Part shown: positions 48,066 to 56,385 of the stretch, one piece after another | Position numbering within the stretch: the stretch's first letter is position 1 | Layout of the letters: each line of letters starts with the position of its first letter | Assembly (NCBI RefSeq): GCF_018141445.1 | Contig: NZ_CP058649.1 | Coordinates: forward strand, 5,475,001 to 5,539,000 | Reading direction: 5' to 3' | Origin: Vallitalea pronyensis | GTDB taxonomy: Bacteria > Bacillota > Clostridia > Lachnospirales > Vallitaleaceae | Length of the DNA stretch: 64,000 nt | Program-made: the position numbers and the translations under genes | Notes under the pieces: model-generated | The model's input: the letters and a program-made list of their open reading frames with translations, nothing else | The model's database searches: none | Told to the model about the DNA's origin: nothing

Positions 48066-48498
48066 TTTAAATTATCCCCCAAAATAGATAAATTTTATTT
48101 TTACTTCTATATCTCTATATATGTCTGTTAAGTCATTATTTTATGTACTTGAACGAGTTCATTATATGCCACTATCATTCATACAACGATGCTAAATAAA
48201 CCTATTAAGACTTCTTTTCTATATCTAGGAAAAATAATACGTTTGTTATTGCCGTCGTAAGATGACATATCTTTGTTATCAACATTGGTTTTTTTATCTT
48301 ATCTTAATTTGCCTAATCGTATTTATAGACAAATCAAAACAAAATAAAGATGGACATGATAAAAGAACTGTTAATTATAAAGAATAAGATTCTATAGATT
48401 TGCTATGTACTGTTCATTCTTTTCCCACATCAATAATACAATTTAAAGATAATATAAATTGTTCTATAATCCCTCAATAATGTTTCATTTCGCTCCAT

Positions 48499-48546
48499 AA
48501 AAAACTATATGTATATAAATTGACAAACGATTCACTCTACATATAG
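48499..48546 (-). terminator. Early terminator-like hairpin in dehydratase leader
   Basis: On the minus strand CTATATGTA pairs with TACATATAG across a 24-nt loop and is followed by six T. It lies about 30-80 nt after the expected start from the 48584-48613 promoter and about 430 nt before the gene, so it could act as an attenuator. The stem is AT-rich. Confidence 0.5.
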
Positions 48547-48583
48547 CTAATTTATGCACGCATCATACATAAAACACTATGTT

Positions 48584-48613
48584 ATCATATACCTTTACGC
48601 GTATATTTGTCAA
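48584..48613 (-). promoter_or_regulatory. Strong sigma-A promoter far upstream of dehydratase gene
   Basis: Minus-strand TTGACA (48613-48608) and TATGAT (48589-48584) are 18 nt apart. Transcription would begin near 48577, giving a leader of about 510 nt before the ATG at 48065. No gene is visible in the leader. Confidence 0.65.
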
Positions 48614-48735
48614 TATTACATGCAATTTTCTATTTTTTAATGAATACCCATATAGAAATCTACGTATTATTTAGTGTTTCTGTACAAGAGAATCAGAAAA
48701 AATTGGGTACATGACTATTTTGACCAAAAGACATT

Positions 48736-48755
48736 TGTAGGTTATATGACCTACA
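48736..48755 (-). terminator. Short inverted repeat after vanZ-like gene
   Basis: TGTAGGT and ACCTACA around a 6-nt loop. It is about 75 nt after the VanZ-like stop, with only a weak T-rich tail (TGTCTTTT). Weak terminator or operator. Confidence 0.35.
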
Positions 48756-48829
48756 TGAACATTATAAGGATTATATGTGAAATGTATGTGAAGTGTATTA
48801 ATGTTAAAATTTGCTATTAATTAAGGATA

Positions 48830-49303
48830 TTATTCCCCTTTATTTTTTCTAAACACCCCTATTAATAACGTACCTAACACAACTGCTGTTAGTGCTCCAG
48901 CACTATCCAATATTACATCACTAACCTGTCCACCCCTACCATCTACAAACGTCTGATGGTATTCATCAAATATGGCAAAGACAGTAGCTATTAACCATGC
49001 AACAATTAATGCCACTGCTTTTTTCTGGATCATGGCATATAATACCATGAAAGTAATAAATCCCAATATAAAATAAATGGTAAAATGTGTAGCCTTTCTT
49101 AAGTAATGATCCCATTGTTTTATGGTTGAATAATGGGTACTATTGGCTTCCTCTTCTGTCATGATACCTAGTCCTACTGCAACCTGCTTAACAATGCCTT
49201 TTGATAAGGCATCTGATTCCGTTGCTGTTTGTGCTGAAAATATGGTAATCGTAATCATAATGGCTATAATAACACTTATCCCAACTATATGTTTTGCTTT
49301 CAT
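48830..49303 (-). CDS. VanZ-like family membrane protein
   Basis: 157 residues. An N-terminal TM is followed by a polar loop, and three more TM segments carry the VanZ signature RKATHFTIYFILG and FDEYHQTFVDGRGGQVSDVILDSAG. VanZ relatives are linked to envelope-targeting antibiotic tolerance, mechanism unknown. It is monocistronic. AGAGAGG precedes the ATG. A candidate promoter (TTGTAA, 17 nt, TAACAT) lies at 49338-49366. Confidence 0.9.
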   Translation of the reverse strand: MKAKHIVGISVIIAIMITITIFSAQTATESDALSKGIVKQVAVGLGIMTEEEANSTHYSTIKQWDHYLRKATHFTIYFILGFITFMVLYAMIQKKAVALIVAWLIATVFAIFDEYHQTFVDGRGGQVSDVILDSAGALTAVVLGTLLIGVFRKNKGE

Positions 49304-49337
49304 TTGTTTTCCTCTCTACTTAACTTTGGTAATAACG

Positions 49338-49366
49338 ATGTTAATCTTATGAACTTTTACTTACAA
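49338..49366 (-). promoter_or_regulatory. Candidate promoter of vanZ-like gene
   Basis: Minus-strand TTGTAA (49366-49361) and TAACAT (49343-49338), 17 nt apart, 35 nt upstream of the ATG. Confidence 0.4.
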
Positions 49367-49415
49367 CCTGTATATTATTGTTAATTAATTAACTTTGAAA
49401 TATTTTTTATTTTTT

Positions 49416-49456
49416 TGTAACCTTTTAGGTTATTTTGCCCCTTATATATATGAGAG
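49416..49456 (+). promoter_or_regulatory. ECF-type promoter, copy 1
   Basis: TGTAACCTTTT (49416-49426) and CTTATATATATGAGAG (49441-49456) are shared almost exactly with the promoter of the secreted-protein gene at 49853. The gap from TGTAACCTTT to CTTATA is 15 nt, the usual ECF spacing. TGTAAC resembles the -35 of ECF sigma factors. No coding gene follows; a multi-hairpin stretch does. Confidence 0.55.
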
Positions 49457-49749
49457 GGTTTTTAAATTGGTACATATAATAAACAATTGTTTAGCTTAAA
49501 TAGACGAGGATTACCCCTAATATAATCCTATATTCATTTCATGCTAAATAATCGTACATGTTCGCAATCAAAACGTCAAGTAGCGAACTCATTCCTAAAA
49601 GGGTATCTGCAAAGATACCCTTAGCTATGTTTTAATGAAATGTCTATCAACTAACCCAATAGGTAATGACTCTATAAATTGTATTATACATGCCATCATA
49701 AATCAACATGATAATTGATTAAATGTGTACAATTATCATGTTTTCTTTT
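49453..49749 (+). ncRNA. Candidate structured small RNA under ECF-type promoter
   Basis: There is no plausible ORF with a ribosome site on the plus strand. Four hairpins follow in series. AGGATTA/TAATCCT is at 49507-49529 and GTTCGC/GCGAAC at 49560-49588. AAGGGTATC/GATACCCTT is at 49599-49622. The fourth is a 13-bp AACATGATAATTG/CAATTATCATGTT at 49705-49742 with a TTTTCTTTT tail. The last is a strong intrinsic terminator in the plus direction. Expected transcript about 290 nt. It could also be a decayed protein gene or two adjacent untranslated regions. No family recognised. Confidence 0.45.
49705..49749 (+). terminator. Strong intrinsic terminator ending the candidate RNA
   Basis: 13-bp perfect stem, 12-nt loop, then TTTTCTTTT. 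It is correctly placed only for plus-strand transcription, yet no plus-strand protein gene ends nearby. Confidence 0.85.
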
Positions 49750-49852
49750 GTATCTTAGCCCTATTATAATTTGCATTTATTATTTAGTTTTCCCACAAAA
49801 TCAATCCCTTTAACTACTTTCTTTTTGAATAATTAAATTTCTTATATGTTTT

Positions 49853-49892
49853 TGTAACCTTTTGTTGTTTTAAAACCTTATATATATGAGAG
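49853..49892 (+). promoter_or_regulatory. ECF-type promoter, copy 2, of secreted-protein gene
   Basis: TGTAACCTTTT (49853-49863) and CTTATATATATGAGAG (49877-49892); the gap from TGTAACCTTT to CTTATA is 14 nt. The gene's ATG is about 40 nt after the predicted start point. An ECF sigma factor is encoded about 1.2 kb away in convergent orientation. Confidence 0.55.
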
Positions 49893-49931
49893 TATTTAAA
49901 TTAGTCATTTAAAAAGAAAGGAAATGTAAAA

Positions 49932-50396
49932 ATGAGAAAATTAAGGATTTTAGTATTAACTGTTGTTATGCTATGTATGTTTACTATTGGAGCTAGTGCA
50001 ATGGATAACGAAACATCATTGAGAGAGATTAGAATGGGAAATACGATTCTCCGTTCTATGCCTAGATCAACTGCTACGGATATCATTATCTATATGTCTG
50101 ACGCTGCTATCGGTTCTGAGTCCCAGATATCAACATCTAGTCAAACTTATACAGCTGTTGAATGTGAAACGATTAAAGTAGATGTATATGTTCAAAAGAA
50201 AAATTCTAATGGTTATTGGACAACTGTAAAAACTTTTTCCTTCACTGAAGAAAATACAGATTATGTTGGTGTGTACCCTGCATATCATGATGTAGAATCC
50301 GGTTCTACCTACCGAACGAAAGCTTATAGATATGCAACTGTTGATGGAACAACTTACTACGATTATAACTGTTCTTCTGAAACCACAATTAAGTAA
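49932..50396 (+). CDS. Small secreted protein of unknown function
   Basis: 154 residues with a clear signal peptide (about 1-23, cut after GASA). The mature part is 130 residues, Thr/Ser/Tyr-rich and beta-rich, with VDVYVQKKNSNGYWTTVKTF and GSTYRTKAYRYATVDGTTYY, resembling a single Ig- or FN3-like sandwich. I do not recognise the family with certainty. AAAGGA lies 9-10 nt before the ATG. The upstream ECF-type promoter and the neighbouring sigma/anti-sigma pair suggest it belongs to an envelope-stress regulon. Confidence 0.8.
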   Translation: MRKLRILVLTVVMLCMFTIGASAMDNETSLREIRMGNTILRSMPRSTATDIIIYMSDAAIGSESQISTSSQTYTAVECETIKVDVYVQKKNSNGYWTTVKTFSFTEENTDYVGVYPAYHDVESGSTYRTKAYRYATVDGTTYYDYNCSSETTIK

Positions 50397-50398
50397 TG

Positions 50399-50438
50399 AA
50401 AAAGAGGTGCTATACTAATTAATAGCTCCTCTTTTTTT
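50399..50438. terminator. Bidirectional terminator between secreted-protein and anti-sigma genes
   Basis: AAAGAGG-T-GCTAT pairs with ATAGC-T-CCTCTTT. T runs follow on the plus strand and flank it on the minus strand. It lies 2 nt after one stop and 2 nt before the other, so it serves both convergent genes. Confidence 0.9.
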
Positions 50439-50440
50439 AA

Positions 50441-51160
50441 CTACTGATTACTAAATAAATCTACTTGATTAAGCATATCTTGATAAACGTTACTTGATAT
50501 TTCAAACTCTATGTTCTCCTTCGTAAATAAGCAAATGTTCAGTTGCTTACTTTCTAGGATTACAAGTTCAATACCGTTTCGTTTCATTGATTTTATGTTA
50601 AAGATACTATCATTAAATGTGGCTGTGGTTCCCGAACCTTCTGCTACATCTTTTTGTATAATTTTAATTCTGTCTTCTGAATCTTTATGTTTCAAATCGA
50701 TTCTTAGTATACCTATATCGGCTGTTGCTTTCACAAAATCATAAGCATTAGGTATCGCAGTAGATACATATTCTTTTCCATAAAGTTCTGCTAATTCCTC
50801 AATCTGTCTATCCATATTTTCATTTTGATAAGACTCTTCTTCTAGGTGGACGCCACGTTCATAAAAAGTAATTGTATTACCACTAATATCTATTAACAAT
50901 CGCTTAAATAAACTTGCGTCACTTGTTAAATCAACACTTACCAATAATACAATCACCAAACTACACACAAAAGCTAAACGATATATGCGCCTTTTCTTGT
51001 ATTTTTTTACCATGTTTCTCTCATGAATCTCATGATGTAAGTTATGCCATATTCTGTTCTTAGCCCCCTGGTCAATCTGTATTGCATCGGCATGATTAAC
51101 TACATATGTACTCAGTCTACGATCTAGCTCGTTATATGCGCATGCTTTCTTTTTCTTCAT
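50441..51160 (-). CDS. Anti-sigma factor, single-pass membrane protein
   Basis: 239 residues. A cytoplasmic N-terminal domain of about 60 residues (NELDRRLSTYVVNHADAIQ...) is followed by a very basic stretch, one TM segment at about 63-80, and an external domain of about 155 residues. Gene order and topology fit an anti-sigma factor that holds the ECF sigma encoded just upstream. The external domain resembles the DUF4367-type sensors only loosely. It overlaps the sigma gene by 29 nt, giving coupled translation. AAGGAA lies about 9 nt before the ATG. Confidence 0.8.
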   Translation of the reverse strand: MKKKKACAYNELDRRLSTYVVNHADAIQIDQGAKNRIWHNLHHEIHERNMVKKYKKRRIYRLAFVCSLVIVLLVSVDLTSDASLFKRLLIDISGNTITFYERGVHLEEESYQNENMDRQIEELAELYGKEYVSTAIPNAYDFVKATADIGILRIDLKHKDSEDRIKIIQKDVAEGSGTTATFNDSIFNIKSMKRNGIELVILESKQLNICLFTKENIEFEISSNVYQDMLNQVDLFSNQ

Positions 51161-51668
51161 CGGTGATCGTTCCTTCCATCTTCTCCCATAATATCTTTCT
51201 TGTTCGATGTAACTTGACTTTTGTGTAAGGCAGGGATATTTTCAATATGTTTGAAATCTCTTTGAGTTTATAGCCTTGTGCTGCTAATATAATGACTTCT
51301 CGATCTTTTACTGGTATATCTTCTAACATCTGCGAAAAAAAGATATCTTCAAATGCTTCTCCAATACTATCTACATCTGAGCTAATTTCTTCATTAATAG
51401 TCGTAGGGAATAGACTATTTCTTCTAGCGTTCTCCTTAGCTCTTTTTAATGCGTCATTATACGCAACTCTTAGAAGATAGTTACGAAAGTGATTCGAGTC
51501 TTTCATTCTTGCCATATTTTTGAAGGTAATTCGAAAAGAATCTTGTGTTATTTCTTCACTATCTTCCTTATTTTTAACTATCCGATATGCTGTCCCATAA
51601 ACAAGTTTATAATATGTCTGATACAAGTACTGTAATTGGTCATCGTGATCCCCATGGTTATTTAGCAT
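51132..51668 (-). CDS. ECF RNA polymerase sigma factor
   Basis: 178 residues. Region 2 (YLYQTYYKLVYGTAYRIVKN and EEITQDSFRITFKNM) and region 4 (PVKDREVIILAAQGYKLKEI then LPYTKVKLHRTRKILWEKM) are intact, with no region 3, as in ECF sigmas. Start ATG 51668 is chosen for GGGAG 7-8 nt upstream; the frame extends to a TTG at 51716. It is likely inactive until the anti-sigma factor releases it. The twin TGTAACCTTTT promoters at 49.4 and 49.9 kb are its best candidate targets. I did not find a clear copy upstream of its own gene. Confidence 0.93.
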   Translation of the reverse strand: MLNNHGDHDDQLQYLYQTYYKLVYGTAYRIVKNKEDSEEITQDSFRITFKNMARMKDSNHFRNYLLRVAYNDALKRAKENARRNSLFPTTINEEISSDVDSIGEAFEDIFFSQMLEDIPVKDREVIILAAQGYKLKEISNILKISLPYTKVKLHRTRKILWEKMEGTITDEEKESMRI

Positions 51669-51720
51669 AATGCCACTCCCTTGTAGTAATAATCTGTTAT
51701 TCGTTTCACTACACAAGGTT

Positions 51721-51750
51721 ATTTTCTCATTAAATGCTTCATCAAGTCAA
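51721..51750 (-). promoter_or_regulatory. Candidate promoter of sigma/anti-sigma operon
   Basis: Minus-strand TTGACT (51750-51745), 18 nt, GAAAAT (51726-51721), about 50 nt upstream of the ATG. It looks like sigma-A rather than ECF. Confidence 0.35.
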
Positions 51751-52182
51751 GAATATGTTATGTAATTGTAGCATGTTATTTTTATATACCTATTTTGTTA
51801 TGAACACCTATATGTTACGTTACTTATATAACTGTTATTTAATATTGTATTACATATTTGCTTATTAAGCAATTATTATTTTAATTTTATAATTTTTATT
51901 AACTGTTTAATTTTATTATATATTTACTGATGATGCTAATAATATATTTTTTGACTATGTTTATAGAGATTTATATGAGGTTTTTCGTAATTAATAAATG
52001 CAAAATCATCAATATATACAGATTTCACACCTTTTTATGCATCGTTGATATATTTTTAGATGATTTAATAGAGCTTTTCTTGATACTCAATGTTGTTTCA
52101 TAAAATATTGATTATGCAGGATGATATTAATAAATCTATGTGGTGATTATTTGACACGCTTACTCTTATATAGCATTATCCG
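51751..52182. other. AT-rich gene-free stretch before the capsule operon end
   Basis: No ORF, tRNA-like fold or strong terminator is visible. TTGCTTATTAAGCAA near 51858-51872 is a small palindrome. The region separates the sigma operon from the AT-richer capsule operon. Confidence 0.4.
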
Positions 52183-53697
52183 TTATTCTCTCTTTCTAAG
52201 CTTATAAATTGTATGGTTGAACATTGAATTAACATTACCAATTTTCATAAAATAAATAATTATAAAGTACAATATTGCTGCAATTGAAACTGAAATAGCT
52301 AATGAAATGGTCTCATATAATATTGATTGAAGTTGCAAAAAAAGCATTTTAGCAACTATTCCAATAATAATTGAAGAGCCTAATATTTTGATAAAATTAA
52401 AGATTATTTCTTTAATTCCAAACTGCCCAATTTTACGCCTTAACGAAATTGATAATAGAATTATTGTAGCTATTGCAGAAATTGATGTAGCTAATGCTAG
52501 CCCATTTATCCCCATATATTTAGACAAGGTGAAATTCAAAATTATATTTATTACAATCCCCAGAGCGCCGTTTTTTACAGGTATAGTCGTTTCTTTCATA
52601 GCATAAAAAACTTTTGTAATTATACTTCTTAATCCATAAGCTACCATTCCTATACAATAATAAAACAAGGCTTGTTCAGTCATGGTTACTGCAAGTGAGT
52701 CAAACTCCCCTCTTTTAAATAAAATTTCAATGATTTGCTCTGAAAAAAGTAATGTGCCCACCGTGATAGGAGTAACTAATAACAATACGAAAATAATCGT
52801 TTCAGCAATTGTATCTTTGAAAGGCTTTTTAGATTCAATTAACCTTGATATTGTTGGATAAAAAACAGATGTTATAGACAATACTAAAATACCTTGAACA
52901 AATCCATTCAAACGGTTTGCATAGTTTAAGGCAGAAATACCACCTATTGATATCTGTGACGCCAAAGTTCTATCTATTATTGTATTAATTTGATTTAAGC
53001 TGCTACCAATTAACATCGGTAATGAGAATATTATTATTTTCTTGATATACTTATCGTTGAGAATTGAGCTAAACTTATATCTGAATCCAACTTTATATGA
53101 AGATATAAGCAAAATAAGAAATTGTAATATAGGTCCTAATACCATCCCAATCGGTAAAAGTATTAAGCCATATTTTGTACTAAGTATGATGGATAATATA
53201 AGTATAGCATTTAATGGTATTGTACTTAATGCAGAAGTATTATACTTTCCTTTTGCTTGTAAATAACTCTGAAAAATATATATAATACCTATAAAAAAAA
53301 TACTGATTATACTAATTCTTGTAAAACTTATAGCTAATTCTATTTGTTCACTTGAAAATCCAAATGCAAATAATAATACCACTTCTTTTGTATAAATATA
53401 AACTATAGAAACAATACCAAGACAAATAAATATTACAATGTTCATAACATTACTTGTAAAAATATTTTGCTTTTTTCCCTCTCCTTTATTATCAATTTCT
53501 AACAAAATAGGAATATATGCAGACGCTAAACTGACACCTATCATTCCAAAAATTACTGTAGATATCGACGAGGCAATAATATAAACATCACTAGTTCCAC
53601 TTGCACCATAAGAATAAGAAAGCACTAAGTCTCTAGTAAAGCCAAAAATTTTAGATATAATTGTTATAAACATTAACATAATAGCCGCTTTTTTCAT
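52183..53697 (-). CDS. MurJ/MviN-family lipid flippase
   Basis: 504 residues with about 14 TM segments, MOP superfamily. The start ISKIFGFTRDLVLSYSYGASGTSDVY and later NYANRLNGFVQGIL, FKRGEFD and YGLRSIITKVFYAMK are the conserved MurJ positions, including the cavity Arg residues. MurJ flips lipid II, but this copy is the last gene of a capsule operon with no other Wzx. It more likely exports the capsule repeat unit, as MurJ-like proteins do in several polysaccharide clusters. Composition is AT-rich like its operon. GGGGAGA precedes the ATG. Confidence 0.9.
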   Translation of the reverse strand: MKKAAIMLMFITIISKIFGFTRDLVLSYSYGASGTSDVYIIASSISTVIFGMIGVSLASAYIPILLEIDNKGEGKKQNIFTSNVMNIVIFICLGIVSIVYIYTKEVVLLFAFGFSSEQIELAISFTRISIISIFFIGIIYIFQSYLQAKGKYNTSALSTIPLNAILILSIILSTKYGLILLPIGMVLGPILQFLILLISSYKVGFRYKFSSILNDKYIKKIIIFSLPMLIGSSLNQINTIIDRTLASQISIGGISALNYANRLNGFVQGILVLSITSVFYPTISRLIESKKPFKDTIAETIIFVLLLVTPITVGTLLFSEQIIEILFKRGEFDSLAVTMTEQALFYYCIGMVAYGLRSIITKVFYAMKETTIPVKNGALGIVINIILNFTLSKYMGINGLALATSISAIATIILLSISLRRKIGQFGIKEIIFNFIKILGSSIIIGIVAKMLFLQLQSILYETISLAISVSIAAILYFIIIYFMKIGNVNSMFNHTIYKLRKRE

Positions 53698-53751
53698 TAA
53701 CTGTATCTCCCCTATAGCCTATTATAATTTGTTATTATAAACATAGAATCG

Positions 53752-54966
53752 TCATATACTATCAAAGAAGTCTCTGTATTTTGACGCAACTTTTTCCCAA
53801 GAATATTGAGACATTAGTTTAGCAATATCTTTTCTATTAAACTCTGATAACGAATTAATACTATTAGCTCCCTTGAATTTTATCGGGATAACATATTTCA
53901 TTAATTCATTACTAAATTCTAATGTACTATAAATTTTATTGTTAACATATACAGGTAAACCACAAGCCAATGATTCTAATATTGTCATTGCCTGACCTTC
54001 AGAACTACTTGGCAATATAAATGCATCGGCTGCTGAATAGTATTTATAGAGCTCATTATTAGGTATTACCCCTAATAATTTAACTTGATCTTCAAGTTTC
54101 AGAATACAGATTTGTTCCTTTAAATTATCATATTCAGGGCCATTACCAATAATCCAATAAGTAATATTCAGATTATTTCTTGCAATATAATCCAAAAATA
54201 AAGAATGTCCTTTTCGCTTTGTTAAAGATGCCACTGTAATAAATACATTATCATCTTTATTTATCTTATTTTTCTTTCTAACTATGTTTCTACTATTATC
54301 CTCAAAATAAAATTTATCTAAATTTATACCATTTCCAATTATTTCAAAATTGATTTCCTTACTGATTAGGTACTCAATTTGTTTGTATTTGTCTTGATTT
54401 AAGCATGTAAAGTTCCCTAACAACTTTGCAGTTTTGGTATATAACTTTTCAATATCAATACCTTTATTCCTATTAAAGTCAACTGCAGCTTTATTTGTAA
54501 ACGGTATTTCATGAAAAGTAGTTACTACTTTTGAATCATTATCTATGTACTTTAATATTGGTAAAAATATAACTCCGTGAGAATGAATTAAATCTGGACT
54601 AAATTCATCAATTATTTTTTCTAAGCTTAATCTATATAACAGCATTTTTTTAGCTGGCATTCCATAGACATTTCTGTAGTCTTTTAACTCTTTTATTAGA
54701 CCTATCGGGTTCTTCACTAATTCTATAAAAAGTGAAACTAGTAAGTGCAGAATTGAGTAACCAAATATTTTTACTTTTTCATTTCCCTTATACATTAAAT
54801 GTTTGTTTTTAATTTTAGTTTTATTCAAATTAGTTGCAAAGATAGCTACATTATAATATTCAAGAAAATGTGGAGTTAAATCTCTTATAACCGTTGTAAC
54901 ACCACTAAAATAACTTCCACCCATTTCAGTCGGTAAAACTCCCAAAACTAATAATTTTTTTTTCAT
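53752..54966 (-). CDS. GT4 family glycosyltransferase
   Basis: 404 residues, GT-B fold. GGSYFSGVTTVIRDL in the acceptor domain, VASLTKRKGHSLFL, and the donor motif EGQAMTILESLACGLPVYV are classic GT4. It adds a sugar to the lipid-linked capsule unit. Start ATG 54966 has GGAGG 7 nt upstream; the frame extends to 54987. The polymerase gene ends 14 nt upstream. Confidence 0.92.
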   Translation of the reverse strand: MKKKLLVLGVLPTEMGGSYFSGVTTVIRDLTPHFLEYYNVAIFATNLNKTKIKNKHLMYKGNEKVKIFGYSILHLLVSLFIELVKNPIGLIKELKDYRNVYGMPAKKMLLYRLSLEKIIDEFSPDLIHSHGVIFLPILKYIDNDSKVVTTFHEIPFTNKAAVDFNRNKGIDIEKLYTKTAKLLGNFTCLNQDKYKQIEYLISKEINFEIIGNGINLDKFYFEDNSRNIVRKKNKINKDDNVFITVASLTKRKGHSLFLDYIARNNLNITYWIIGNGPEYDNLKEQICILKLEDQVKLLGVIPNNELYKYYSAADAFILPSSSEGQAMTILESLACGLPVYVNNKIYSTLEFSNELMKYVIPIKFKGANSINSLSEFNRKDIAKLMSQYSWEKVASKYRDFFDSI

Positions 54967-54980
54967 ATATTTTCCTCCAA

Positions 54981-56342
54981 TTAACATTTTCTCCTCAAAC
55001 TATTTTTATTCAGTAATAGAGTTAATAAAATAAATAATATTATTGTATGGATAAATTTTGTAATATAAATCGCGATTGGTAATCCCGATCTCCCTATTTG
55101 TATAAAATATGGAATTAATAATATATAATAAACTTCAAATATTTTACCATGTTTATTAATCTTATTATCAATATAGCTTGTAAATATTCCAACAGCTATA
55201 AAACTTAGCCAAAACAAATACTTACTTAGATTTAGAACAGAGTCCAATATTAATGAATAACCAGTTCCTCCATAATTACCTGAACTTAAATATCTATCCA
55301 TGAAAAAAAGGTCTCTATATATTAGAATAGGATTCTTCTCCTTTAATGATGGATCTATATATGATATGACTCCATTTTTCAATTCAACAAAATAACTCTG
55401 TAAGGGATAATCATAAGTAAAATCATTGTTACTTGCTACTGTATAATTCATATAACTTGCTCCATATTCAATTGACCCTAAATTAAAAAATAAAGGATTG
55501 TTCTTTAATACTTCAACGACTCTTGAAAAATCTTTATCTGGAAGACTCCTATAAACTGAAGAGAAAATAAACAATATCAACATAACTAATATTATTGTTA
55601 TATGCTTATAATTTATTTTTATTGGTCTCTTGCTATAAAAACCTGATAGCATAATTATGATTAAAATTAATACTTGTCCTCTAAATCCAACCAATAATAA
55701 AAATGCTATATAAATTAACAAAGATACTATTGTAATGACCGATATAACTTTACGGTTAAAATTAATTTCTTTCATAAAATAATAAATGCCAACATACATT
55801 AAATATTTTATATAAACTTCACCTTTCATTTCTTGGTAAAGAAATCCTCTGTTTAATAGTACATATTCAATTGCCCCATTTAGATACATAGCTAGAAAAT
55901 ACATCACAATCGAGACAATAACAAAAATACTAGCAATACTAAGAGGTATACTCCATCTTTTATAGTTTCTTTCGTTTCTTTTATTTATTATAAATGCGAA
56001 TGCTAGGCTCCCAACCATAGTTAAGTTTGTAAAATTTACAAAATGGATATGCTCTGGATCAGCGAAAAAAGTTTGAACAACTCCAAAGCTTATACCTTCT
56101 CCTAATATAAGATAATTTAAAACAGGGATCAATGTATAAACATTAAAAAAGATGAAAAACAAAGACGATAAAGATAGAATATATATTTTTTTGATTTTAT
56201 ATATAATTATAAAAGATAATGAAAAATTAAATAAATAAATTAAGCTTGATATAAGAGGACTCCCAATTAGAATTGATAGTAGGGTCAACATGGAACTAGA
56301 AAAGATAAACATATAATTGTATATTTTATTTTTATTTGACAT
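54981..56342 (-). CDS. Wzy-type polysaccharide polymerase
   Basis: 453 residues with about 12 TM segments and a large outer loop at about 265-360. VGFRGQVLILIIIML matches the conserved arginine region of O-antigen polymerases (oligosaccharide repeat unit polymerase family). It should join repeat units after flipping. It is the only polymerase in this operon. GGAGC precedes the ATG. Confidence 0.85.
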   Translation of the reverse strand: MSNKNKIYNYMFIFSSSMLTLLSILIGSPLISSLIYLFNFSLSFIIIYKIKKIYILSLSSLFFIFFNVYTLIPVLNYLILGEGISFGVVQTFFADPEHIHFVNFTNLTMVGSLAFAFIINKRNERNYKRWSIPLSIASIFVIVSIVMYFLAMYLNGAIEYVLLNRGFLYQEMKGEVYIKYLMYVGIYYFMKEINFNRKVISVITIVSLLIYIAFLLLVGFRGQVLILIIIMLSGFYSKRPIKINYKHITIILVMLILFIFSSVYRSLPDKDFSRVVEVLKNNPLFFNLGSIEYGASYMNYTVASNNDFTYDYPLQSYFVELKNGVISYIDPSLKEKNPILIYRDLFFMDRYLSSGNYGGTGYSLILDSVLNLSKYLFWLSFIAVGIFTSYIDNKINKHGKIFEVYYILLIPYFIQIGRSGLPIAIYITKFIHTIILFILLTLLLNKNSLRRKC

Positions 56343-56385
56343 TTTTTTTGCTCCGTTCTATATCAATGAAGTTTAACAATCTTTC

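Noticed and set aside
48150-48300. Short minus-strand frame in the dehydratase leader (MSSYDGNNKR...)
   Set aside because: Only 29 codons, no ribosome site and no recognisable family; more likely leader RNA.
49453-49749. Idea that this is a decayed copy of the secreted-protein gene
   Set aside because: The promoter blocks match, but no frame shows the signal peptide or Tyr/Thr-rich pattern of the neighbour. The RNA reading is simpler, though not proven.
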